Of a DNA stretch of 24,853 nt, positions 13,090 through 20,330 are shown in pieces. The stretch spans positions 1 to 24,853 of the forward strand of contig NZ_CALTZE010000049.1 in assembly GCF_943913695.1 (NCBI RefSeq), given 5' to 3'. How positions within the stretch are numbered: position 1 is the first letter of the stretch; each line of letters opens with the position of its first letter. The notes beneath the pieces are model-generated. The model saw nothing but the letters and a program-made list of their open reading frames with translations, ran no database searches and was not told the DNA's origin. Made by a program: the position numbers and the translations under genes. The DNA comes from an uncultured Marmoricola sp. (GTDB lineage Bacteria; Actinomycetota; Actinomycetes; Propionibacteriales; Nocardioidaceae).

Positions 13090-15543
13090 TCAGCTCGTGG
13101 AGTCGGTGTAGACCCGGCGGTACACCTTGGTCTGCTTCGCATCAGTGAGCTCTGACGGCCACACGTAGTTCGCGTCCTGATACCAGGATGCAGCATTCAA
13201 CTTCGACTGCCATTCAACTGGGTTGAACTTGTAGCCGTTGGCGTAGTTATAGGCGCCGTAGACCAGCTGAGAGCAGTTCTGTCGGGCATCGTCGCTGCCA
13301 ACTGCGGCGGTGACGCGGAATGCGTTCTTAGAGGTCGCTGACCGGTACTTGTCGCCTTGACGTCCCTTGGCCCAGTTGACGGCCTTCTCGCGCTTCTCGT
13401 AACTGAGCAGGGGTCCGTCGCCCTCGTCGGTGTAGACGGACATCATCTTGCTGCCAGGGACGAAGGACTGGCCGTAACGGTCGAGTCGGTGGACCACCTC
13501 GACGCGGCGGTTGCCGCCGGGTGCCTGCGCGATCCAGTTGTAGCTGGTGAAGATCGCGGCGTGCCCGTGCGGGAAGCCGTATGCCCCCTTGTTGGGAGAG
13601 ACAACGATGTCGCCGTAGCGTCGCGCCCTCGGGAGATGGATGTACTCATCGCTCGCGTTGACAGAGCCGGAGTCTCCACTAGCGGCGGCGGCCGAGTAGG
13701 TCCTCATGGTCAGAGTGCGGAGTTCCGTCTCAGTCGGCTCCACGGCGCCTTCCGGAACCGTCTCGACAACATCGTCGGTACTGGTGTCGACGATCTCGAC
13801 CGGCTCAGGTGCGGCTTCTCCGTCCACGACGGCTTGTCCTTCGGCGTTGTCGGCGTTGACGTCAGCGATATCCTGAGTCAGGTCGGTGAGCATCGCATCT
13901 GCGACCTCGGAGAAGGTCAGCGTCACCGGCTCCGCCGGGTCGGCAGCGGCATCAATGACCATCTGCTCGATGGTTGCCGTGACCTCCTCGACCGTCGAAC
14001 CAGGGGTGAGGGCAACGATCTGATCTACGACCGGGGTCGAGACCACGGGCTGCGCAACGTTGATGGTGCGCCATGCCGACCATCCGGATGTAGCCGAGGA
14101 CGTACGGCCTGCCCAGGCGCTGTACTTGTCTACGGCCTTTGCGCGGAGGTAGACGGCCTGGTTGTTGGGGAGCTGCGACATGGCGCAGGCGAGGTCGACG
14201 TTCGCGGCGCCAAGAGCAGTGGTGCACTCGCCGAGCTTCTGTGACGTCGAGTCAGCAGCCGCGTAGGCACGGATCAACAGCTGGACCTGATCGCCGTCGG
14301 CGTCGTCGGCGCGGGCCGACACCACGGGAGTGCGCGTGATGGTGGTGTCGGTCTCGTCCAGGGGTGAAGCCGTGACGCCCGTGGCCGCAGCGGGGTAGTG
14401 GTTGTAGGTCACGGTGAGCTTCGGGCGAAAGTTGCCGTCGTAGTCCGTGTACTCAGCTGAGCGGTAACGCCGCCAGGTGTTGGAGGAGTTCTCGTTGACC
14501 GCCGCCAGCCGAATCCCGTTGTTGGTGCTCCCATTGGCCCAGGCTTGGACAACGTCCGTCATGATCCAAGTCGCGTTCGCAGAGGCGCACCCGCCAGCTC
14601 CAGCGGCTGGGGCGTAGTAGTCCTGGCCCGCCGTGGTGATGGAGGGCTGGTTGGCCCACGTGACGTTGGCCGAGTTCCAGGCCTCCGTGATACGGGCGGC
14701 CTGGATCGACGAAGCGACGCACGTGTAGGAAGTAAAGTTCCGCAGCGTCATGACAGCAGAGCGGATCTGGGTGCCGTCCCAGGTCGAGTCGCCGTTGAAC
14801 TTCAGGAACGACCGGGCCTTGTGGGTACCGCCGTCATACGACCCGGCCCGGAGCTCGGGCGACGCCACCTGCCCTGAAATGTAGTCAGCGTTCTGAACCC
14901 ACGTATCCGCGATGGTGTAGAGGCTGAAGGTGGGGTCGATCGTGACGGGGTACTGGGTGCTCGGCTCGTTGAGGAAGTCGGAGTCCGGGGTCAAGACGAT
15001 GTCGGCACCCGCCGGCGTGTCCACGACTGCTGCCGCGACGGGCTCGACCGTTGGGTCGGTGTTCTCGTTGCCGGACGCGTCCCACATCACGGGGGCCGGC
15101 GCAGTTGCGATCTTCTTCCCGGTGTCGTTGTCCTTGACCTCGAGGCCGCCGTTAGTGGTTTCGAGGAGCTCAGCGCCGGGAGTCGTCACCGGAATGGTCA
15201 GTTTGAGCGGGTCGGAACCGGCCGCGGGCGGTTCGTGAAGCACGACGTTGTGAGTGAATCCGGTCGCGGTCGCGGTCACTACCAGGTCGCCGCCGCTGGG
15301 CACGGCGTCAGAGTACGTGGCGGTAGCCCCATCGAGAACGGGCTCGGGGAGGTCGGTGGGCCATTGCCATGCGAGGTCTCGGGAGGTTCCGTCTCCTGCA
15401 GGGTCGGCCTTCGCGAAGGCGGAGTCACCGCCGGCGGAGAGCGTCACGTCGCCTGGAACGTTCTTGGGAACGAGACGGCCGTTGACCTCGACCAGAGTGG
15501 TGTCGATCGGTGCCCACTCGCCGTTGGCGTTCTTCGCCCTCAC
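13090..15543 (-). CDS. DNRLRE-domain secreted protein with C-terminal YycO/YiiX-like cysteine peptidase domain (frameshifted 5' end)
   Basis: This frame carries 817 residues and lacks its own signal peptide, which lies in another frame just upstream. Residues 1-230 resemble the N-terminal region of actinobacterial RHS/WapA-type surface proteins (APIDTTLVEVNGRLVPKN, LAWQWPTDLPEPVLDGATATY). A DNRLRE domain follows at about 200-380 (YPVTIDPTFSLYTIADTWVQ, ARSFLKFN, ITEAWNSANVTWANQPS, TWIMTDVVQAWANG). A Fn3-like stretch and an acidic linker (540-640) follow. The C-terminal 180 residues look like a permuted NlpC/P60 domain: GDIVV, then PHGHAAIF (H661), and later the nucleophile-like QNCSQLVYGAY (C757) and VWPSEL. 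His before Cys is the order seen in YiiX/YycO proteins. No RHS core repeats are present. The GTG at 15543 is merely the first start codon in this frame. An effector/toxin role is inferred. Confidence 0.72.
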   Translation of the reverse strand: MRAKNANGEWAPIDTTLVEVNGRLVPKNVPGDVTLSAGGDSAFAKADPAGDGTSRDLAWQWPTDLPEPVLDGATATYSDAVPSGGDLVVTATATGFTHNVVLHEPPAAGSDPLKLTIPVTTPGAELLETTNGGLEVKDNDTGKKIATAPAPVMWDASGNENTDPTVEPVAAAVVDTPAGADIVLTPDSDFLNEPSTQYPVTIDPTFSLYTIADTWVQNADYISGQVASPELRAGSYDGGTHKARSFLKFNGDSTWDGTQIRSAVMTLRNFTSYTCVASSIQAARITEAWNSANVTWANQPSITTAGQDYYAPAAGAGGCASANATWIMTDVVQAWANGSTNNGIRLAAVNENSSNTWRRYRSAEYTDYDGNFRPKLTVTYNHYPAAATGVTASPLDETDTTITRTPVVSARADDADGDQVQLLIRAYAAADSTSQKLGECTTALGAANVDLACAMSQLPNNQAVYLRAKAVDKYSAWAGRTSSATSGWSAWRTINVAQPVVSTPVVDQIVALTPGSTVEEVTATIEQMVIDAAADPAEPVTLTFSEVADAMLTDLTQDIADVNADNAEGQAVVDGEAAPEPVEIVDTSTDDVVETVPEGAVEPTETELRTLTMRTYSAAAASGDSGSVNASDEYIHLPRARRYGDIVVSPNKGAYGFPHGHAAIFTSYNWIAQAPGGNRRVEVVHRLDRYGQSFVPGSKMMSVYTDEGDGPLLSYEKREKAVNWAKGRQGDKYRSATSKNAFRVTAAVGSDDARQNCSQLVYGAYNYANGYKFNPVEWQSKLNAASWYQDANYVWPSELTDAKQTKVYRRVYTDSTS

Positions 15544-15559
15544 GGGGCCAGAGCTGATC

Positions 15560-15820
15560 TCAGCGCCACGAGCCGTCGGGCTCAGCGAAGACCTGACGGT
15601 CCGGGGTTCGTTGAGACTCGTCCTCCACCGGCTGGCCGGTCCTGACCGCTTCAGCCGAGGCTGCCGTTTCCTCGGGGGTGAGGACCGGCCCCGACGGCTC
15701 GACTGCGCTCACCGGGGTGGGATATGCGGAGGCCAGGGGTTGAACACCGAATCCGGAGATCACCGCTGCCGCCAGGGCGACAGTCGCCAGCCGTGGACGA
15801 CTTGCTCGAGATGCCAACAC
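15560..15820 (-). pseudogene. Signal-peptide fragment of the DNRLRE protein, separated by a frameshift
   Basis: Starting at GTG 15820 (AGGA 5-7 nt upstream) this frame encodes a classic signal peptide (SRPRLATVALAAAVISGFGVQPLASA) and then LTPEETAASAEAVRTGQPV ... FAEPDGSWR before a TGA at 15560-15562. In related proteins such a segment runs straight into the text found in the next frame (EISSGPVRAKNANGEWAPIDTTL). Reading CGC, skipping T15562, then GAG ATC AGC restores continuity. A one-base insertion or two-base deletion near 15562 therefore splits one gene of roughly 905 codons. A sequencing error cannot be excluded. Confidence 0.75.
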
Positions 15821-16554
15821 GCTTTCCTTTCCAAGGCGCGACGATCTGCCGCCACGAGCTACTGCAGCGGCAGCAAGCAAGAACTCAGAAGCAGGCGCTC
15901 CCGAGAGGATTCATGCCGTCCGCCGAACGAAGTTCCTGGACCGAACGGGGTGAGACTGTCATCTGACGACGACGGCGTCTCCGGAATGGCGGTCTTGGTG
16001 AGCTGTTGCCGAAATTCGGGACTTCGTCCCACGAGGCGAGATGCGTCCGGGCGACGCTGACGGCGCCGCGCTCTACTTCACCTGTCCCTGACGGATCGCC
16101 CCGATCATGGTTCCGTGATGGAGTAGCTGGCGCCCGCGCCCTCCTAGGGAAACTTGCGCACCTCCGTCCAGCGGGGGAGCGGGGCGGATCGTCACGGTGA
16201 TCACGACTTGATGGTGCCGCGCGTTCGCGGGCTACTCGTTGCAGCTTTCGTCGGGGCGACCCGCCGTGGCGAGTCGTTCGCGTATCGCGTGCCGTGCTGC
16301 GCGACGACATCGACGCTGGAGCCCACGGTGGAACGCCGAACTTGTGCATGCTAGACAATCCGACTCTTCGCCCGTGCTCGCACAAGCGCGCTCATCGGCA
16401 CTATCGGGCGCCGCCTCAGGTCGACTGACGCCGCTCCTGACCCCAAGGGCGAAGACATCCGGCAACGACCGGAACGGACCACCAGCGAATCACAGATCGC
16501 CTCGACGGCGTCGGACCGTCGACCTACCCTCGATGGTCTCGGAGAGGAGTCCCG
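15821..16554. other. 734-bp apparently non-coding region of the island
   Basis: No open frame here shows coding character on either strand; the short frames are Arg/Ser-rich shadows. The hairpin GGGAC-TTC-GTCCC lies at about 16018-16030. The region should contain the promoters of the DNRLRE gene (leftwards) and of the integrase (rightwards); integrase translation is set by GGAGAGGAG just before 16555. It may also hold attP-like or excisionase remnants, but none is recognisable. Confidence 0.4.
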
Positions 16555-16637
16555 ATGCCTGAGGGAATCACCAAGCGCGGCAACTCGTGGCGCGCCCGGT
16601 ACCGCAACCCGGAGACGGGTCAGCAGCACGAGCGCCC
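16555..16637 (+). pseudogene. N-terminal fragment of the integrase, out of frame with its body
   Basis: ATG 16555 has a good ribosome binding site (GGAGAGGAG). It encodes MPEGITKRGNSWRARYRNP and then ETGQQHERP, the start of the arm-type DNA-binding domain of phage-like integrases. Continuity with the body (FAKQVDAVKWRRQQLDA) requires one extra base between 16635 and 16638, so a 1-nt deletion has occurred or was introduced by sequencing. Confidence 0.75.
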
Positions 16638-17639
16638 TTCGCCAAGCAGGTTGACGCGGTCAAGTGGCGCCGCCAGCAGCTCGATGCACTTGATCGCTGG
16701 CGGTGGGTGGATCCGCAGGCCGGCAAGGTGTCGTTCCTGCGCTACTTCGAGTCGTGGCAGCGGGACCAGCTGTGGACTGACGGCGCCCGGACGATGTCGC
16801 TGGCGGCCCGGTCGACGTCGTTCGCCGAGGTGGACTTGCGCTCGATCCGGCCGAGCCACGTCGAGGCCTGGGTGAAGTCGATGACGGTCGCCTCTTCAGA
16901 TCGGTCCGCCCCGCTGGCGCCGGGGACGATCAAGACGCGGTTCGTCAACGTGCGCTCGGTCTTCAGGGCGGCGGTGCGCGACGGGATGGTCGCGACCGAC
17001 CCCACAGCGCGTGTGCGACTCCCCCGTCAGCGCAAGCGCGAGGCTGCGATGACGATTCCGGCCCCGGAGGTGGTCCGGCGGATCCTGGAGGCTGCGGATT
17101 CGCGCTTCCGGGCGTTCGTCGGGCGGTGCGCGTTCGCAGGACTCCGGCTCGGGGAGGCGGCTGCGCTGCAGGTCCGTGACGTCGACTTCCTGCGTCGCGA
17201 GATCCACGTTCGCCGTCAGGTGCAGTGGGTGAACGGCGGAGAGCTCGAAGTCCGGCTGCCGAAGTACAACTCCGAGCGCACGGTGCACGCCGCTCAGGCA
17301 CTCGTCGACATGCTGGCCGAGCACGTGGCGCTGGGACTGACCAACGAGTGGCTGTTCGAGGGCAACGCCAAGCTTCCACGGCACCTGAACACCGTTGGTC
17401 ATCGTTGGCGCACGACCCTTGCGCGCGCCGGCGTGGGCGGTGTCCGGCTGCACGACCTTCGGCATTTCTATGCGTCAGGGCTCATTGCCTCGGGTTGCGA
17501 CGTGGTGGCCGTGCAGCACGCGAAGTCCACCACCAAGCTGACGACGTACGCGCACCTGTGGCCGAGCGCGGAGAGCCGGGTGCGGGACGCGTCTGCCCGT
17601 CTTGCGGCCGAGGTCCTCACCGCTGGTGAGGGCAGATGA
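16587..17639 (+). CDS. Tyrosine-type site-specific integrase, frameshifted N-terminus and damaged C-terminal motif
   Basis: This frame holds the integrase body, real from about 16638 onward; the first 17 codons from GTG 16587 are the wrong frame of the N-terminal domain. The SAM-like core-binding domain follows (SFLRYFESWQRDQL ... IRPSHVEAWVKSM). The catalytic domain has Arg in AGLRLGEAAAL, a Lys in the beta-hairpin region, HDLRH, and the nucleophile Tyr in TTYAHLWPSAE. Related actinophage integrases read VQxALGHAS before the tyrosine; here VQ is followed directly by HAKS, so about four residues including the conserved LG are missing in frame. With the N-terminal frameshift this makes activity doubtful. 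It would catalyse integration or excision of the island. Its stop lies 27 bp from the ychF stop (convergent), a plausible att location. Confidence 0.8.
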   Translation: MARPVPQPGDGSAARAPFAKQVDAVKWRRQQLDALDRWRWVDPQAGKVSFLRYFESWQRDQLWTDGARTMSLAARSTSFAEVDLRSIRPSHVEAWVKSMTVASSDRSAPLAPGTIKTRFVNVRSVFRAAVRDGMVATDPTARVRLPRQRKREAAMTIPAPEVVRRILEAADSRFRAFVGRCAFAGLRLGEAAALQVRDVDFLRREIHVRRQVQWVNGGELEVRLPKYNSERTVHAAQALVDMLAEHVALGLTNEWLFEGNAKLPRHLNTVGHRWRTTLARAGVGGVRLHDLRHFYASGLIASGCDVVAVQHAKSTTKLTTYAHLWPSAESRVRDASARLAAEVLTAGEGR

Positions 17640-17666
17640 GGTATAAATAGCCTCTGACCTGCGGCT

Positions 17667-18743
17667 TCACACGTTGAAGCGGAACTCCACCACGTCGCCG
17701 TCGGCCATGACGTAGTCCTTGCCCTCCAAGCGGACCTTGCCGGCGGCCTTGGCGGCGGCCATGGAGCCGGCCTCGACGAGGTCGTCGAAGGAGACGATCT
17801 CGGCCTTGATGAAGCCCTTCTGGAAGTCGGTGTGGATGACGCCGGCGGCCTCGGGGGCGGTGGCGCCCTGCTTGACGGTCCAGGCGCGCGACTCCTTGGG
17901 GCCGGCGGTGAGGTAGGTCTGCAGGCCGAGGGTCTCGAAGCCGACGCGGGCGAGCACGTCGAGGCCGGGCTCGTCGACGCCCATCTCGGCGAGCATCTCG
18001 CGGGCCTCGTCCTCGTCGCCGAGCTCGACCAGCTCGGCCTCGAACTTCGCGTCGAGGAAGATCGCCTCCGCGGGCGCGACCAGCGAGCGCATGCGCGCCT
18101 TGAGGTCCTCGTCGGCGAGCTCGTCGGCGTCGCAGTTGAAGACGTAGATGTAGGGCTTGGCGGTCAGCAGCGAGAGCTCGCGCACGAGGTCGCGGTCGAT
18201 GGAGGTGGCGATGATCGGCGTACCGGCCTCGAGCGCCTCGAGGGCCTCCTTGGCGGCGGATACGGCGCCGGCGCGGGACTTGTCGCCCTTGGCCTCCTTC
18301 TCCAGCCGGGGGATCGCCTTCTCCACGGTCTGGAGGTCGGCGAGGATCATCTCGGTCTGGATGGTGCCGATGTCAGAGGCGGGGTCGACCTTGCCGTCGA
18401 CGTGGGTGACGTCGTCGTCGCGGAAGACGCGGGTCACCTGGCAGATGGCGGCCGACTCGCGGATGTGGGAGAGGAACTTGTTGCCCAGGCCCTCCCCCTG
18501 CGAGGCGCCGGCGACGATGCCGGCGATGTCGACGAACTCCACCGTCGCCGGGATCACCTTGGCGGAGCCGAAGATCTCCGCGAGGCGCGGCAGCCGCTCG
18601 TCGGGTACGCCGACCACGCCGACGTTGGGCTCGATCGTCGCGAAGGGATAGTTCGCCGCGAGGACGTCGTTCTTGGTCAGGGCGTTGAAGAGGGTCGACT
18701 TGCCCGCGTTGGGGAGTCCGACGATGCCGATCGTGAGTGCCAC
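17667..18743 (-). CDS. ychF: Redox-regulated ATPase YchF (Obg-family)
   Basis: A 358-aa protein, full length for YchF/OLA1. It has the P-loop GLPNAGKST (residues 9-17), the G3 motif DIAG followed by IVAGASQGEGLGNKFL, and NCDAD in place of the GTPase-specific NKxD, which fits ATP preference. The C-terminal TGS domain ends TDFQKGFIKAEIVSFDDL ... VEFRFNV. YchF is a near-universal cytosolic ATPase linked to ribosomes and stress response. The GTG at 18743 begins MALTIGIVG, the usual N-terminus; TACACT lies 8 nt upstream and no Shine-Dalgarno is visible. This is core chromosome bordering the island. Confidence 0.96.
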   Translation of the reverse strand: MALTIGIVGLPNAGKSTLFNALTKNDVLAANYPFATIEPNVGVVGVPDERLPRLAEIFGSAKVIPATVEFVDIAGIVAGASQGEGLGNKFLSHIRESAAICQVTRVFRDDDVTHVDGKVDPASDIGTIQTEMILADLQTVEKAIPRLEKEAKGDKSRAGAVSAAKEALEALEAGTPIIATSIDRDLVRELSLLTAKPYIYVFNCDADELADEDLKARMRSLVAPAEAIFLDAKFEAELVELGDEDEAREMLAEMGVDEPGLDVLARVGFETLGLQTYLTAGPKESRAWTVKQGATAPEAAGVIHTDFQKGFIKAEIVSFDDLVEAGSMAAAKAAGKVRLEGKDYVMADGDVVEFRFNV

Positions 18744-18751
18744 GTGGGCGA

Positions 18752-18757
18752 AGTGTA
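18752..18757 (-). promoter_or_regulatory. -10-like element of ychF
   Basis: TACACT (TANNNT) on the minus strand, 8 nt from the GTG start and with no Shine-Dalgarno, is compatible with a leaderless or near-leaderless transcript. Confidence 0.4.
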
Positions 18758-18830
18758 CGGGCCGGGCGGGGTGTGATCGCCGCCACGGCGGGTAGTGATG
18801 GGGGGACGTACTTCAAGCAACGGAGGACCC

Positions 18831-20330
18831 GTGACCAACCTCGCCAGCAACCTGACCGCGACCGCCCAGGCCCACCCGGAGCGCCCGGCCATCAAGCTCG
18901 ACGACCTCGTGCTCACGTGGGAGCAGGTGCAGGAGCAGGCGCAGCGGGTCACGGCGTTGCTCAAGGCCGAGGGGGTCGGGCCGGGCGACCGCGTCGGCAT
19001 GGTGCTGCCCAACGTGCCGATGTTCCCCCCGATCTTCTACGGCGCGGTCGCGGCGGGGGCGGTCGTCGTACCGATGAACCCGCTGCTCAAGGCCCGCGAG
19101 GTCACCTACTACCTCGAGGACTCCGGCGCGAGCATCGTCTTCGCCTGGAAGGACATGGCCGAGGAGGCCGGCAAGGCCGCGAGCAACGTCGGCATCCGCT
19201 GCGTCGAGGTCGACCCCGCCGACTGGGCCGAGGTGCTCGGCGCACACGAGCCCGACGCCGAGGTCGTCGACCGCGAGGACGACGACGACGTCGTGCTGCT
19301 CTACACCTCCGGCACGACCGGCCAGCCCAAGGGTGCGCAGCTGACCCACCACAGCATGGGCAGCAACGCCGCCACGAGCGCCGAGACGCTGATCGAGATC
19401 GACGAGACCGACGTGGTGATGGGCTGCCTGCCGCTCTTCCACGTCTTCGGGCTCACCTGCGGTCTCAACGCCGCGGTGCTCAAGGGCGCCTGCCTGACGC
19501 TGATCCCCCGCTTCGACCCCGACAAGGCGCTCGAGGTCGTCGGGCGCGACCAGGTCACCGTCTTCGAGGGCGTGCCGACGATGTACGCCGCGATGCTCAA
19601 CTCCAAGCAGGCCGACTCCGCCGATCTCTCCAGCCTGCGCACCTGCATCTCCGGCGGGTCGGCGATGCCGGTGGAGGTGATGCGCAAGTTCGAGGAGAAG
19701 TTCGACTGCATCGTGCTCGAGGGCTACGGCCTCTCCGAGACCTCGCCGGTCGCCTCCTTCAACCAGCCCGACCAGGAGCGCAAGCCCGGCTCCATCGGCA
19801 CCCCGGTGCGCGGCGTGGAGATGAAGGTCGTCGACGACGAGGACAACGACGTCGAGCAGGGCGAGGTCGGCGAGATCGTCATCAAGGGCGAGAACGTCAT
19901 GAAGGGCTACTGGGGCCGCGAGGAGGCCACGGCCGACTCGATCAGGGACGGCTGGTTCCACTCCGGCGACCTGGCCAAGGTCGACGAGGACGGCTACTTC
20001 TTCATCGTCGACCGCAAGAAGGACCTCATCATCCGCGGCGGCTACAACGTCTACCCGCGCGAGGTCGAGGAGGCGCTCTACGAGCACGACGCCGTCGCCG
20101 AGGTCGCCGTGATCGGCATCGCCGACGACCACATGGGCGAGGAGATCGGCGCCGCCGTCGCGCTCAAGGAGGGCGCCTCGGCCGAGCCCGAGGAGCTGCA
20201 GAGCTTCGCCAAGGAGCGCCTGGCCAACTACAAGTACCCCCGCGCCGTGTGGATCGTCGAGGAGCTCCCCAAGGGCCCCACCGGCAAGATCCTGCGCCGC
20301 GAGGTGTCGGCGCCCGAGGAGGACAAGTGA
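18831..20330 (+). CDS. Long-chain-fatty-acid--CoA ligase (acyl-CoA synthetase)
   Basis: A 499-aa member of the ANL adenylate-forming superfamily. It has the AMP/ATP loop YTSGTTGQPKG (residues 158-168), YGLSETSP, the hinge region DRKKDLIIRGGYNVYPREVEEALYEH (part: KKDLIIRGGYNVYPREVE) and the C-terminal catalytic lysine in PTGKILRRE (K486). It activates a carboxylic acid to acyl-AMP and then acyl-CoA in the cytosol. The GTG at 18831 is chosen for CGGAGGACCC directly upstream; an earlier in-frame ATG at 18795 has no site. It is the first gene of a coupled operon (synthetase, PHA synthase, PHA depolymerase, acyl-CoA dehydrogenase), so it probably supplies acyl-CoA for or from polymer turnover. Chain-length preference cannot be read from the sequence. 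Confidence 0.92.
   Translation: MTNLASNLTATAQAHPERPAIKLDDLVLTWEQVQEQAQRVTALLKAEGVGPGDRVGMVLPNVPMFPPIFYGAVAAGAVVVPMNPLLKAREVTYYLEDSGASIVFAWKDMAEEAGKAASNVGIRCVEVDPADWAEVLGAHEPDAEVVDREDDDDVVLLYTSGTTGQPKGAQLTHHSMGSNAATSAETLIEIDETDVVMGCLPLFHVFGLTCGLNAAVLKGACLTLIPRFDPDKALEVVGRDQVTVFEGVPTMYAAMLNSKQADSADLSSLRTCISGGSAMPVEVMRKFEEKFDCIVLEGYGLSETSPVASFNQPDQERKPGSIGTPVRGVEMKVVDDEDNDVEQGEVGEIVIKGENVMKGYWGREEATADSIRDGWFHSGDLAKVDEDGYFFIVDRKKDLIIRGGYNVYPREVEEALYEHDAVAEVAVIGIADDHMGEEIGAAVALKEGASAEPEELQSFAKERLANYKYPRAVWIVEELPKGPTGKILRREVSAPEEDK

Larger units (their letters stand above)
9729..17639. mobile_element. Putative decaying genomic island with integrase
   Basis: From the AbiEii gene to the integrase the GC content and codon use are visibly less extreme than on either side. 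The cargo is accessory: toxin-antitoxin-like pair, immunity-like gene, lipoprotein, large secreted effector-like protein and tyrosine integrase. The right limit is the integrase next to the 3' end of ychF, and the left limit is the end of the DoxX-like gene. I found no matching direct repeats, so attL/attR are unassigned. Two genes carry frameshifts, which suggests an immobile remnant. The AbiE pair may be a separate acquisition. Confidence 0.55.

Noticed and set aside
16018..16030. GGGAC-TTC-GTCCC hairpin as a terminator or att site
   Set aside because: A 5-bp stem is expected by chance in this GC content and no second copy or following T-run is seen.
16239..16562. 107-codon plus-strand frame before the integrase as an excisionase
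   Set aside because: Arg/Ser-rich with no helix-turn-helix pattern, and it overlaps the integrase ribosome binding site.
17640..17666. Terminator GAGG...CCTC between integrase and ychF
   Set aside because: Only 4-bp arms pair around an AT-rich centre; too weak to call.
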